DNA of 64,000 nucleotides from Hypericum androsaemum (taxonomy: Eukaryota > Streptophyta > Magnoliopsida > Malpighiales > Hypericaceae). This document shows, piece by piece, positions 1 through 11,800 of this stretch. Both the position numbers and the translations under genes were made by a program. Position 1 is the stretch's first letter. Each line of letters begins with the position of its first letter. Under the pieces are notes generated by a model, which saw nothing but the letters and a program-made list of their open reading frames with translations, ran no database searches and was not told where the DNA came from. The stretch is from contig OZ023198.1 of NCBI GenBank assembly GCA_963995505.1, positions 744,001 to 808,000 of the forward strand, in the 5' to 3' direction.

Positions 1-1537
1 TAGGAATCCTCTTTGGGTGCAGGTGTTATGGCATAAGTATATAAAGTATGACCAAGGTCTACAAAAGGTGCAGTCAAAAGCAAATAGCTCGTCACTGTAG
101 AAGGCCCTGGCCGCACTATGGTCAGTGATGCTACAGGGCGTACAATGGGTTATCGGAGATGGGAAGACAGTTAATTTTTGGACTGACCGCTGGTTGGATC
201 GTGAGGCTGCTTTGGTGAATCTATGCACCACTCCCATACCTGAGGACGTTCTACAGCTAAAAGTTGGCCAAATGGTTAACGATAATGGTGAGTGGAGGTG
301 GGATTTAATTGAACCCTATGTACCAACTACTTTTTTATTACTTATTGCAGGGTCACCTACTCCAAGGGTGAATGGAGGGGAGGACAGGATTAAATGGAGT
401 AGGACACATAATGGTGTGTTCTCTACCAAGTCCGCTTACAAGCTTTTGCAAGGAACTGATGAGGAGACGGGCAGCAGGCACTGGAAAGCCCTTTGGAGAT
501 GGAACGGGCCTCAGAGAATGAAGCGGATAGTGTGGTTGGCAGGGCACGACAGCCTACTAACTAATGCAATAAGGAAGCATCGTCATATGACGAGCGAAGC
601 CAAGTGTCCTTGCTGCAAAGAACAGGATGAGACCATCTTACATGCCTTGAGGGACTGTCGTAAGATTACGTCGTGTTGGAGAGCGATCTTGAGAAGGGAA
701 GGACTTAATGTTGGACAATTCTTCAATTCAAATTTGATGGATTGGTTACAGGCTAACTTGAATAACTCTCCTAAGTGGCAAACCCTATTTATTATAGCGG
801 TTAATCAGTTTTGGAAGTCGAGGAACTACAGTGTCTGAGGTGAAGGGGAAACCCGACCTACTGATCAGGTTGGTGCGATTTGGTGCAGGTACAAGGAGAT
901 CGAAGCCATTGAGGAAATGGATAGGAGGATGCAGCTCGCACCAGCAAGGCAAGAACAGCTTGTTGCTTGGGAGAAGCCGCCTAATGACTGGATCAAACTG
1001 AATACTGACGGTGCTATGAGGAAGTCGATTGGGCGTGCAACTGCGGGGGGCCTCCTGCGAGATAATGGAGGACAGTGGATTGGCGGCTTCACTGCGAATG
1101 TGGGCCAGTGTTCAAGCATCAATGCCGAGTTATGGGGAGTATATCATGGCCTTAAGCTGGCAAAAGCAAAAGGAGTCAAGAAACTCATTCTAGAAGTAGA
1201 CTCCAAGATTGTGGAAGGCTTCCTTCACAATCCAACAACACAGTATGAGGTTCCCTCATCCCTACTCTTACTAGTCAAGGAAGAGCTCCAAGGCAATTGG
1301 CAAGTGCAAGTGCCACTCCTACAGAGAAGCCAACCGGTGTGCTGATTGTTTAGCTAACTTAGGATTTGATAGGATGTTAGGTTTGCATGTATTAGAGGAC
1401 CCGCCGCTGGAACTGTTATCCTTTATGTTATGTGATATTGGGGATATTTCCTTCCCAAGATCCGTTGTAATTCTATTTCTAAATTAATAAATTTCAGCTA
1501 CGGGGCGCCTTAGCCCCTCCTTCTCGACCAAAAAAAA
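1..1537 (+). mobile_element. 3' end of a LINE (L1-type) retrotransposon, degenerate
   Basis: The reading frame over 125-838 has the C-terminal part of plant LINE ORF2: a segment with the motif WVIGDGKTVNFWTDRWLD, then a zinc-binding region (CPCC...H...C) typical of the zf-RVT domain. After one in-frame TGA at 836-838 the same frame continues (917-1345) into an RNase H domain (NTDGAM, an acidic E in SINAELW, EVDSK). A frameshift near 1308 moves the conserved end (YREANRCADCLANLGF) into another frame. The 3' tail has an AATAAA-like stretch near 1484 and an A-run at 1528-1537, as expected for target-primed insertion. The element continues beyond the left edge. It is non-functional. Confidence 0.88.
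125..1345 (+). pseudogene. LINE ORF2 C-terminus (zf-RVT and RNase H), broken
   Basis: This is the relic of the reverse transcriptase polyprotein. About 237 codons are open to a TGA at 836-838. The same frame resumes through GEGETRPTDQVGAIW into an RNase H domain, ends at 1345, and the conserved continuation CADCLANLGF lies in another frame. The RT catalytic core is not present; it would lie left of the window. Two disruptions in about 1.2 kb mean it cannot encode a working protein. Confidence 0.85.
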
Positions 1538-1544
1538 AATAGTT

Positions 1545-1800
1545 ACTTTGGTTGAATAGGTCCTTCAAGAGTTGAAATTTAAGCAAGATAAGTTTGTGGT
1601 TCACAATGATAATCGAAGTGCTATAGATCTAAATAAAAATGTCGCATACAATGGTTACAAGCTAATCGATATTCGATACATTGTATCTGAATGACATTGA
1701 AGAATATGAGATTAAGTTACATAAAATTCCCTCGGATAAGAACACCGCTTTTATCTTAACTAAATTAGTACCTCGTGATAAGCTTAGGTTTATGTCAGGT
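1545..1800 (+). pseudogene. Ty1-copia RNase H relic
   Basis: Conceptual translation with stops removed gives KQDKFVVHNDNRSAIDLNKN and then a degenerate form of the copia RNase H end (IDIRY, then a TKLVPRDKLRF-like motif). It lies directly after the LINE poly-A, so the LINE may have inserted into it. Several stops and frameshifts make it a pseudogene. Confidence 0.7.
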
Positions 1801-1905
1801 GAGCTTGACATGGGTACCCATAACTAAGTTCAGCCGAAGATCTCTCCTAATTGAGCTGACATAGGTACCCATAACTAAGTTCAAACGAAGATCTCTCTTG
1901 ATTGG
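1801..1905 (+). repeat. Imperfect tandem duplication, about 55 bp x 2
   Basis: The block with TGACAT(A/G)GGTACCCATAACTAAG and AACGAAGATCTCTC occurs twice in a row with a few substitutions, in the region between the copia RNase H relic and its probable 3' LTR. Confidence 0.7.
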
Positions 1906-1944
1906 GCGTGACGGGAAAAATTGATTGGTCACGCCCATACCAAT

Positions 1945-2340
1945 CAAGTGGACAAGTTGGAGACAACTAAATTGATGAGGAAGGGCCAAGCATTTTAAAA
2001 GGCATCAATTATTGAAAAGAAATTTTTTGTAAGGTAAATTTTATACCTAATTATGTTACATGTACTGCAATTTGAACCCTAAAAATCTCTGAAATTGTTA
2101 ACCCTTTGTTTGTGTGGTTAAGCTATATCCATTTGCAAGATTTGTACTACACTGACAAAAATCTGATAAGATTTTCCATTTTGTCTTCATCCCATAGGCT
2201 TTGCTTATAAAAGGCATTTGTTTCCTCTCATCCATTATCCAGAAGAAGTGAACTCTCCAATAAGAGAGTTGGAGAGTTGAGAGAGAGAAAAATTGATAAG
2301 AGTAGTACGAATATTTTGTACTAAAATAGTTTCTAAACTT
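1945..2340 (+). mobile_element. Probable copia LTR relic (3' of the RNase H relic)
   Basis: The sequence after the copia relic has a TATA-like GCTTATAAAAGG at about 2202-2213 followed by a purine-rich leader (GAGAGTTGGAGAGTTGAGAGAG), the layout of a plant LTR promoter. No second LTR is visible, so the boundaries are uncertain. Confidence 0.4.
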
Positions 2341-2361
2341 TAAGAAGATAGTTTAAAATAA

Positions 2362-3352
2362 GAGCAAATTATCTTCAGGTTCCTGTAGTTTAATGAATTA
2401 TCCAGTAGAATCCTTACTTTTTCGAAATCCTTCTTTTCGTCCTCCAAATTTGGGAAAATAGAATTCTCAGATCCCTGGTACAGAAAAATACTTCGGGCAA
2501 AATTTCACCTGCAAAGACCAAAATGCCACCGTGTTAAAAAAAACAATCTTCTTCAACCTCTAGTTACCATCAAGAATACCATCAACACTCAACTCAAGAA
2601 CACCAACCCTAAACCCAGAAAATTAAACCACCGAAAACAAATTAAACATCTTCGTCATCTCATCTTCTTCCTCAAAATCAAATCAAACCCAAATCTAAAT
2701 TACCTATCTCAAATCATAGTGAAGAAACCCCACATAAAGAAACCCATTAAGCTTCCGACGACCATCATAGTGAAGAAACCCCTAAACCCAGAAAATTTCT
2801 GCTAAAAACAGCAAGGTAAACAAACCCAGAACAAGCTCCACTGTCAACAACACAAAACTCCAAGCAAAATCAAACCCTAAGTCTTTTCCTCTGACGACCA
2901 TCTCGCTGCGAGGGAATGACGGCGAGCTTCCGACGGGGAGGAGAGCGCGCACGACCGCGAGTTGAGGTTTCTGAGATGCTGAACCCTAACCTGGAAACGT
3001 ACGACCACCGGTACGAATAGGTTCTGGTGGTGACGATGGTTTCGCCGTCGCTTGGTCCCAACAATGGTTAATTAATTACCCAGCAAGGTGTTTTTTAATT
3101 TTTTGGTTAATTAATATTCTTGAGTGTGTTTTTGATGTTCTAAAGTTGAAGAAGGATTTTTTTTTTGTTTTTTCACTAAGGGGCAATTTTGTCATTCTCC
3201 ATGTTTTTTCGCCGGGTTATTTTTTGGTACCGGAGCTAGGGACATGAGAGTTCTATTTTTCAAAACTTGGAGGACGAAAAGAAGAGTTTCGAAAAAGCAA
3301 GAACCCTATTGGTAAATTCATCAAACTCCAGGGACCTGAAAACAATTTTCTC
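2362..3352. mobile_element. Mutator-like TIR element 1 (non-autonomous)
   Basis: Long terminal inverted repeats of about 200 bp begin GAGCAAATTATCTTCAGG on the left and GAGAAAATTGTTTTCAGG on the right strand. The element is flanked by a perfect 9-bp direct repeat TTAAAATAA at 2353-2361 and 3353-3361. Nine-base target duplications and long TIRs are the signature of Mutator-like elements. The core (about 2880-3060) is much more GC-rich than its surroundings, with a short open frame on the minus strand. No transposase is present. Confidence 0.9.
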
Positions 3353-3361
3353 TTAAAATAA

Positions 3362-3644
3362 AAATAGAATAAGTAAAAATTATCTATTATAATATATGAG
3401 TGAAACACAAGAATGAAGTTACTCATGTAACTGACACTAAGAATATTTGTTACCATCGTCATTTCTCTCTTTATAGAGCTGATCTCGTTATTTTTCTCTC
3501 TGATAATTAGAAAAATTTCCACATAATTTTTGGTTGTGTATTTTTACTCTACTTTCGGCTGCGGTAACTATGAATTACCGTAGCGATAGATTTTATTTAC
3601 CGCTTCAGCCGAAGAAGGAACAAAAGAGCGGTAATTATCCTGTT
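3362..3644. other. Intergenic, nothing recognised
   Basis: This is AT-rich sequence between the Mutator-like element and the 3' side of the membrane-protein gene. A short GC-rich imperfect inverted motif (TACCGCTTCAGCCGAAG with CGGCTGCGGTAACTA upstream) lies at about 3555-3640. No coding signal was seen. Confidence 0.3.
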
Positions 3645-3944
3645 ACAATTGCGCCGCCAATGCTTCATTGGTACTTTGCAGTCTTAACTTGATGCATCTC
3701 TCCAATGATGTACCATGTCTGACACGAATAAAACGCCTAATCCATAGAAGTTCCAACCAAATTGAAAATAGATTGGATGATAACTGACTGCAACCATGTA
3801 CATGACAGTCAAATCTCGAAAACCGAGCAGACGGCAGACATCGAAATATTCGGGTTTTTCGAGGATCGAATAGCAAGAAGACCTATGCATGTATAAGATA
3901 ACCCATCTCAAGTATGTAACATCATCGTCAACAGAGTAGCAGTG

Positions 3945-6792
3945 TCATTCCTTTGTCATTGCATGGGTGGGAAAGAACCTCATGAGAAAGCTTGACAGTG
4001 ACCAAATGCAGATGACCCCAAGGAATTGAAGAACATTTAGAAGTGTACCCAGGGAGGTGCTTATCTCCAAGTTGTGCGAGGTCATTTCCGCTCCTCGGAC
4101 TGTGAATGACAGCGCAGTCACAAGTTGCGCTGCTCTGTTCAGCTGGTGTAACCGGTACATCTGTGAATCGTAACAAAGAATTCACAAATCATAGGGAACG
4201 GGACGGAATATGTGAAAGATACCAAACAAAGGACGAGGATCGAACAAACTGAAGAAAACCTACGTGGAGGAACTAACAAGTAATGTTGATTGCTCTTGCC
4301 AGTTGCCATTCATAACAAATTAATTATAACCCATTTACTTTGATTTTACAAAAGAATCATCGGCACTTACTTGAAAGATGATTGGAATGACAGGCCACGA
4401 AGGCGATTTTCGATATCTTGCATAACGCTCAAATGCGAATTGAATGACAATACCGACCAGGTATGGAGCAAGAGTTGCAGACGCTGCAGGACCAGTCCAC
4501 GGCCACACCAAGCCCATGGTTACCATGGGAATTATGAGACTAAGTACCAAGGTGGCTACGGAGGAGATTCGCTGGCCTAATTCAAGAGTTGAGCTTTGAG
4601 CATTGTTTGAGGAAGATTCAGGTCCCTCGGGCCTCCTCAAATGATCAATTATCAGAAGAAAAACCGCAACACCACAGTAGAACAGTGCCTCTGTAAAGAA
4701 CAGTATGAGAAAATCTGCATGGAAACAACAATGGCTGCTTAGTATTTTATGAGGCTGGGAACATAAATTTGGAAGTATATCAGCCGTGAGATTAGACACA
4801 TGAATGCTAGCATATCTAATACAAAACTATGAAGGAGATGAATGGAACGAAAAGGATTAAACCATTTCTATCATGAGAATTGTTTTGCATTCTCTCCATG
4901 AAACCCCTCAGCAATATGAACCAATAAGAAAAAGTTCCATTCATATCAGTTACTCACTTCACTCGAATAATGGAATGAAGTATATCAGAAGGAACCAATG
5001 AACAGAAAATAATCACCTGTCAGCAAGGAGTCCTCAAATATTGCAGAGAGTATTCGGCGTAAATAGAGTGAGGGAAGGATGAAAGATGCAACAAGAAAAG
5101 CAGGACCCGCAAACCATAATAGGCTGCTATATTTCTTCTGCACCTTAGGTACAGGCACTTTGTTTTCTGATTTGTACGGATGATTGTAGAATGAAATGAA
5201 ACCCGGTCTCCCATCAGTTCCTTGCAACTGATATGGAGAAGGGGTTGGAGTGAAGGAAGCTTCGGCAGTCTGTTGTTGATTTTCTTGCTCTAAAGCATCT
5301 GATGCCAGCTCACTCAGATCAGACTGAGGTTGAGAACTTGCAAATACCACACTATTCCTTGTTGGAAAGTTTCCGTTTGGCGTTAGGCAGGAACAACAAC
5401 TACGCTGCAAAGAAACGACTATTTGCAGTACAAAAAGATACCGTTAGAAGATATACTCACAGAAGCTAAAACTTCTCAGTGGTCGGGTTAAAACCTCTGG
5501 AGCAAATAGTGCAGGATTGCCAATGTAATGGTATAAAGGCTATGTTCTTTTTCTTATGTTACATTAATGTCAAGCCTTCTTGGTTTGAAGTGGATTTACA
5601 GGACTAAAATTAGTATTTCAGAAATTGAAAATCTTACCTCTGGGACTCCTAGGCCTCAGAGTACTGCAATATGATGCAACTTGATGCCTTCTTGTGAAAG
5701 CCTGGAAAATAAACAACGAAAGAAGATTTAGTGAATATGCAATCCAAGATAAATCCAATACACAGATTGAAATTTAGACAACCAATAACATCGAGGAATG
5801 TTAATGAAACAGAATTGTAGAAAGTCGCGCTAATAACTATTGATCATTGAAATTGCCAATATAGAAATCAACAAACCAAGAGACCGATAAAGCCGGTGAG
5901 AAAACAGTAACCACGAGAGGGCTCGTGGTCAAGGTTTCATCAAATTGAAATCTCTTATCATCCAAGCAAAGGAGGCAGCAATTCATTCAAGCAGTTGTGG
6001 TCCATAATGCACTAAACTGATACCAGTCTTGCAATGAACAAAAAAAAGTAGTTCTTAATAACCAAGATTTGTTTCCCATAAATTCGAGCACTCGTTTCAA
6101 CCACCAGAAACACCAATACATGCATCAGTTCATTTCCCTGAATTTATGCTTACCATTTTCTCCTGTTTTGGCAGAAAACCATCTCATCGACGTATATCAA
6201 GCTTAGATTGTCTCGAGCGCATCAAACACCGGTCACAAACCAAGTGTTGCAAAATCAAATCCATTCCAGAAAATAGCAAACAGCAAAGAGAAGCTTCAGA
6301 GATTAATGCAGCAACTGCCAGTGTTGCTTCCTACAGTCCAATCCATTCAGCGTATTTGCTCGTTATTCACCAAAAACTTAATGCAGCAACTAAACATCGA
6401 AGCGCATACACAGCCGCCATAAACTGAGCATCAAAGGCAAACACTTTGCTAAAAAGATTCTAACTTTTTTTTTCGGGTAGAGTAAAATTTAGGCAGATTC
6501 GTCTAAAACCCGGGCTCTAGATGGCATGGAGAGGTTTTTTCCATTTCCGCGAGGGGTGGGAGTCTAACCCACCGACAATCCGGAAAACGAGGTAGTATCC
6601 GTTGACACCCTACCCAACTAGCTCGGTGAAAGATTCAAACTTTACAGATACCAACGAGTGTAAAGGCCAAAAACAAGAAGCAATAGGGAGAAGAAAAGGT
6701 ACCCAGGAGAGCTTTTTGGGCTTGGCAGGAGAAGAGAAGGAAGTGAAGACGCATGACCACGAAGAGGAGGGACCAACCATTTTAGCTTCCAT
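3945..6792 (-). CDS. Predicted plastid multi-pass membrane protein, unknown function
   Basis: Three exons join cleanly by phase: 5017-5404, 4371-4714 and 3945-4160 (stop at 3945). Joints are LLT-D-FLILFFTEALFY and IIFQ-MYRLHQLNRA. The protein has about five hydrophobic segments (around WFAGPAFLVASFILPSLYL, ILFFTEALFYCGVAVFLL, VATLVLSLIIPMVTMGLVW, LVGIVIQFAFE, FLGVICIWSLSSFLM). The N-terminal half is rich in Ser, Thr and Gln. The 5' end is less sure: exon 5638-5701 (AFTRRHQVASYCSTLRPRSPR) and a candidate first exon 6703-6792 (MEAKMVGPSSSWSCVF...) look like a chloroplast transit peptide, but the phase between 5638 and 5404 does not close, so a small exon or another splice site is missing. A candidate microexon is about 5464-5499. 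I recall similar plant proteins annotated as chloroplast envelope proteins of unknown function. I cannot name a reaction. Confidence 0.75.
6469..6628 (-). mobile_element. tRNA-derived SINE in intron 1 of the membrane-protein gene
   Basis: On the minus strand it starts with a tRNA-like A box (GAGCTAGTTGGGTAGGG) followed by a B-box-like GGGTTAGACTCCC and ends in an A-run. Flanking direct repeats AAAGATTCTAACTTT (6454-6468) and AAAGATTCAAACTTT (6629-6643) match at 14 of 15 bases and are the target duplication. It is in the predicted first intron, so probably neutral. Confidence 0.85.
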
Positions 6793-7224
6793 TTCTTTGC
6801 TCTCTCACTCTCTTTCCGTTTTGGCCAAAGCTATACCATTGACTTCAGTTCCCAGTACATGTCAATTCACTTCAACGCGTGCCTGCCATAGGATAGGAGT
6901 ACACTTTTTTGGCAACCCAAATGAATGGAGGGTTTCTCCAGAAATTGAGAGGATGGGCCGAGGACTTGAGGAATTCTGTCGGTTAGTTTCGGAGAATTTG
7001 AGGTTGTGGGTTTTTGGAGTTTTTGTCTCCTTGGGGATGCAAGGCAAGGAATGGAACGAGAGACTAAGAGAGGCGGGCCTCGTCTTTTGGCCGCGGATTA
7101 TTTTGTTCGTATCAAGCAGGGAATTTCAAGATTTTTCTTCTGTCGTTGAGCCCTTCCTTCCCATATGGCCTTTCTTTTGCAAATAGTTAGTTCCTATGCT
7201 ACCTCCCAAAGAGCAAAAATAAAA
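6793..7224. promoter_or_regulatory. Putative 5' region of the membrane-protein gene
   Basis: This lies upstream of the candidate start at 6792 on the minus strand and before the Mutator-like element. A plus-strand frame covers 6602-7186, but it overlaps the SINE and the antisense first exon, and its protein has no recognisable domain, so I treat it as chance. No clear TATA box was identified. Confidence 0.3.
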
Positions 7225-8184
7225 GAGCAAATTGCCTTCAGGTCCCTGGTGTTTATTTAAATTACTGTTTTGTCCCTGCTGTTTGAAAATCGAAACTTTA
7301 GTCCCTTAATTTGCTTTTATTGTACTCTAAGGTCCCTAAGAGTCAACTGCTGATGTCATCGGTCAAAATAATTTTAAAATGACAGTTTTACCCTTATAAT
7401 AAAAAATAAAAAGTTTCGGTCATCTTCTCCGGCGCTCCGGTCATCTTTTCCGGCCACAATCCGGTGCCTCCAAACCCTAGCTCGCCGAGCCATCCCTCTC
7501 CTCTCCTCGCCGAGCCATCCATCCAGTTAATTTCAAAATGAACCATAGCGAAGACAGGCTCGTAGCTTTTGAACACGCGGTCGTTGGGCTGGAGGACCAC
7601 TCTGTACCCGATAGAGGCGGCCTCCGCCTCCTTCTCCTCTGCCGTTTACTCTTTCACCGGACCGGACGCCACCGCGACTCTCTCCTCGTACTCGCACTCG
7701 CCATCCTCCCCCTCGCTGCCCTCTTCTTCCTCGTCATCGCTGTCCCCGCCCCGAGGAGGAGCGGAGGAGAAATGGCGGCGGGAGAAATGAGGGCCGAGGA
7801 AGGACCTGAGGGAGAAGACGGCGGGATTGTGGTTGGGAGTGAGGCGAGAGAAGGTGGGGCCCAGAGGGATGGGGTTAGAGGGGAAAGGAGGAGGAGGGGG
7901 CGAGGAGAGGAGAGGGATAGCTCGTCGAGCTAGGGTTTAGAGGCATCGGATTGTGGCCGAAAAAGATGACCAGAGCGCCAGAGAAGATGACCAAAACTTT
8001 TTATTATTATTAGGGTAAAACTGTCATTTTGAAATTTTTTTTGACCGATGACATCAACAGTTGACTCTTAGGGACCTTAGAGTACAATAAAAGCAAACTA
8101 GGGAGACTAAAGTTTCGATTTTGAAACAACAGGAACAAAAACAGTGATTTAAGTAAACACTAAGAACCTGAGGGCAATTTGCTC
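7225..8184. mobile_element. Mutator-like TIR element 2 (non-autonomous)
   Basis: TIRs of about 290 bp start with GAGCAAATTGCC on both ends. They contain matching blocks such as GGTCATCTTCTCCGGCGCTC. A perfect 9-bp target duplication AAAATAAAA lies at 7216-7224 and 8185-8193. The core (about 7540-7930) is strikingly GC-rich and purine-rich, with an open frame 7538-7933 (+) of low-complexity Gly/Arg/Glu-rich translation. It could be a captured gene fragment (Pack-MULE-like). No transposase is seen. Confidence 0.92.
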
Positions 8185-8193
8185 AAAATAAAA

Positions 8194-8891
8194 AGGTAAT
8201 TTATGTCCTTGGTGAATCCTTGTAATTTCGCTACTAATTTTGCTATCCTCGTAATTTGGTTAGTTTTATTATGCTTTCGAGTGAAACCAACTTTTCATCT
8301 ATTTTACTCTCACCTTTTCATCTCCTCCAAAACCACCCCTCCTCCATGCAAAATTATAACCCACCTTAACATTTACAAGTCAAGATCAGCTTCTTCACCT
8401 TTTAACATTTCCTCTAATAATTTGGGGCAGCAACAAACAACAACAGGATAGGTTGGGGTGGGTCGTGGAGACCACCGACCAGCCAAGAAACGCTCGCTAT
8501 GGAATGGAATCAACTAACACCGCTGTCAATGTCAAGGATTTTTCACACATTATGACCAACTAAAACCCTCCCCCCGTTATCCAATGGGTGGGTGACTCAC
8601 CATATTAAAAAAAAAAGGAAAAAAGTATCCAACAGCACCCAGATCAGATGTCCTACTACACCTTTCTGCTCAATTCTTCCTTCCTCCTCCGTTCGTACAC
8701 CCTCGCCGCACCTTGACACCGTCAGCTCTGCTCTAACAACAGACACAATTGGTCAGTATTTGACAGAAACCACCAATTCACATTTCAAATGGAAGATAAT
8801 AATCAAACTGGGTACCTAACAAGTTAGATAATCAAGCTGTAGCCAGCAAATTCCGGCCTGAGTCTTCCCACAGAATATTTTTTCAACCTAC
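8194..8891. other. Intergenic between element 2 and the MOS1-type gene end
   Basis: No gene is recognised. It probably contains the 3' untranslated region and terminator of the MOS1-type gene (minus strand, downstream of 8892). Two short chance frames on the plus strand carry no domain. Confidence 0.3.
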
Positions 8892-11800
8892 CTACTTATC
8901 ACTGGCATTCACTTGAACGTTTCCTGAATGGCGTCCATAGAAGTGCCCTGCCCCGCGTCTCGAGTGACTATGTTTCCTCTCATTGAACCGACTGGGAATC
9001 ATCTATTGGAGGTTCCTGAACATTTACTTTTAATGTTATTTTGTGATCCAACTGGCTGGTACTCGAAATGTGGGTTATTTCTAAATCTTTCGCGGTTTGC
9101 TGATGCACTATTTTGCCTGTAATCATTCCCAGGTCCTCTCTGATCTTTACCAAGACGACCTTTTTCCGATGTACTTCTCCTTTCCCTCCTAGTCTCTTGA
9201 TGCTCGATAACTGAAACCTCTTGAGATAGAGATTGCTCGTGGCTGGGCTGATGCGTCGCAGTATTCTCCAATTCTGATTGAGGGGGCAGCTCCTTTCCAC
9301 CAGACCGGCTCATTTCATTAACTACATTTTGAGTGCCATTTGACCTGCTTTCTTTTTCTTGCTGGTCAATGGCTGGAACATGAGACTTGGGCTGCCAGTG
9401 AGATATTGATTGATCTCCAACAACACACCTTTCTTTTGAAGTTGCAGTTGACTCCACTTGATGCAATGCAATGGCTGGAGATTGGCTAGACCCTTTTCCA
9501 CCGTCCCCGCCATTAATTCTCTTATCATCAGAATCACGATATCCTGCACCTTTATGACCTCCTCTATATAGTTGCCTCTTACCTCTGGTTGTTCCCCCTG
9601 AAACCTTTACCACAAGAGCAGGGGCTGGGGCAAAAGGAGTTTCAGGTGTGTTCCAATCATCAGAAGTATTCCATTCATCAACAGATTGTGGGTCTTTCCC
9701 AGGAATCACATCAGATCTCTGGGGTTCGGGATGCTCAGTTAACTTGAGAAGATTCTTGCCATGGCCCCAACGGGAAGACCCTGTTGATTCTGCTGGACCC
9801 CTTTTACACCATGGTCCATATGTTTTTCCAGGTTTAGACTGCTTACCGTCCCCATTTTTAGACTCCATCAAGGAAATCACCTTTCTAGTAGTTGCCAAAT
9901 AAGTTTGCGAACTTTCAGTATCTGTGACACCAACTTCAGATCCTCCAAAATTATCTTCTTTTGGAGAATAAGATTTCCCAACCTTCACATCCTGTGAAGC
10001 CTGATTGATTAGAGGAACTGCAGCTTGGCGACTGCCATGCACTACTTCTTTAGACACTTGCTTTGGAATGTATCTCTCCATTTCTGTTCGCTTGTTTCTT
10101 TGACTACGTTGTACCTGTTGATCACTCTTAATTGATGGACTTGCATCATCAACAACATTCTTTTGACCAACTTCATCGAAAACTGCTGCTTTATTCTGAG
10201 GGCGAACAGGTGCCCAAACAACAGAATCAGCACCATGAAACTTCAAAGTTGATCTTTTAGCTGTGGGATTTCTCGATGTCCTCTTAGAATGCAGAGATTT
10301 CCACTGATTATTAACCCTGCCATGGGATTGTTCGTTCGGTGATGATGCACGCTGCTCCAAGGACTTATTTGCATTCTTGAAACCAGTGTTAGGTTGCACT
10401 GAGGGAATATTCACAGCATCTTTAAGAGTCTTCAATTGAGCACTTCCAACAACACTTTCTTGAGCAGGCGTATCAGGCAATTTGCCTTTATCTTCTGATA
10501 CGCTCGATGCAGATGCCAGATTTGCTGATATCTCATCCAACTTTTGCTTATTATTTCCGCCCCAGCTCTTATTTTTATGTTCTTCCAAGGTCTCTGCCAA
10601 GACAGCTGTGCTGACGAGTGAACCTGTTGCACCACTTGAAGAAATTTCAACAGCTACACCACCAAAATAAAGTGTTGTATTGCTTGCAACAGGGGAAGAT
10701 TTCAATTTATCCACTGCTTTTTTCTCCCAGAGCATATTCTGTTTTTGCACATTGCCGGTCCCTTTCTGCTGTGGCACACCCCCCTTGTCATAAATATGTG
10801 GAATGTCAACATGATGTGAATCATCACTTTTAGCATGCAAATTCTTCGACTGTTCTTGAACTGAAACAGGTTCCTTCCTGACCATCTTTGGTGTCCCCAA
10901 CAAACCCTCAGTGGATGAACGAGGGGATTTTTCCACCCTATTTGGATTGATTTCGCCACCTAGCACAACTGATGTAGGTTTGAGGTCCAAAAAGTCAGAG
11001 CCAGAAGCTCTAGCATTAACAGCCTCCACAGCTGTTTGGATACTACACAATCTTTCTTCTTGCTCATTCTGATCAGCAGTCGAAGAAGTATTTTCCAGCT
11101 TCGGAGCTGATTCCTCTCCTTGTGTGCGTCTGTTCAGTTCTTCCAATTTTGCCAGAGCCTTGGCTTTCTGATCTGTTGCTCTCTCTTCCTCTTCCTTCTC
11201 TCGTTGTTGTAGTCGTTGCTTGGCAAGCTCAAGCATTGTTGCACGCTGATTATATAGATAGATAGGTTAGGCAAGAACATCGCAAGGTCAAAGAAATGGA
11301 TGTCAAAAACAATATTACCTGCAACTGGGTATCACTAAGATCAGCTGCAGGTGGTGAAAGTTCTCCCTCAACAGTATCTTGAGAGCTTTCAACAACCTCT
11401 GAACGGGCTTCAACGGTCGTGTGGTCTTGACCACGAGTAACAGAATTTCCATTGTCTACCATGGATCCAGCTGACAAGTTTGTAACCCGAGATCTTTCAT
11501 GCCATCCATCAGCCTCTTTGGTACCAAGTCTATGAGGATCAGCTCTACCATGCATGCTTTGATTGGATTTACTGTGAAACTGCATTTTAGCCAATCTCCC
11601 AACAAAGAACCACAGTTATTGACAACAGAAGGGGTCAGGTAAACACCAACCTGAATATGGCGGTTCCACTGGTAACTGCAGACTCACCAGTTCTATCTCC
11701 AGGAGAAATATGGTTCTTGGGAGTTCCATGAGATATCAAACCACTGTCAGCTCCCTTTCCATGTGAGTTTGTCTTGGACCCACCAACGTGCAGATTATTC

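Noticed and set aside
6602..7186. 194-codon plus-strand frame upstream of the membrane-protein gene
   Set aside because: It runs antisense over the SINE and the likely first exon, has no domain, and its composition is that of non-coding sequence.
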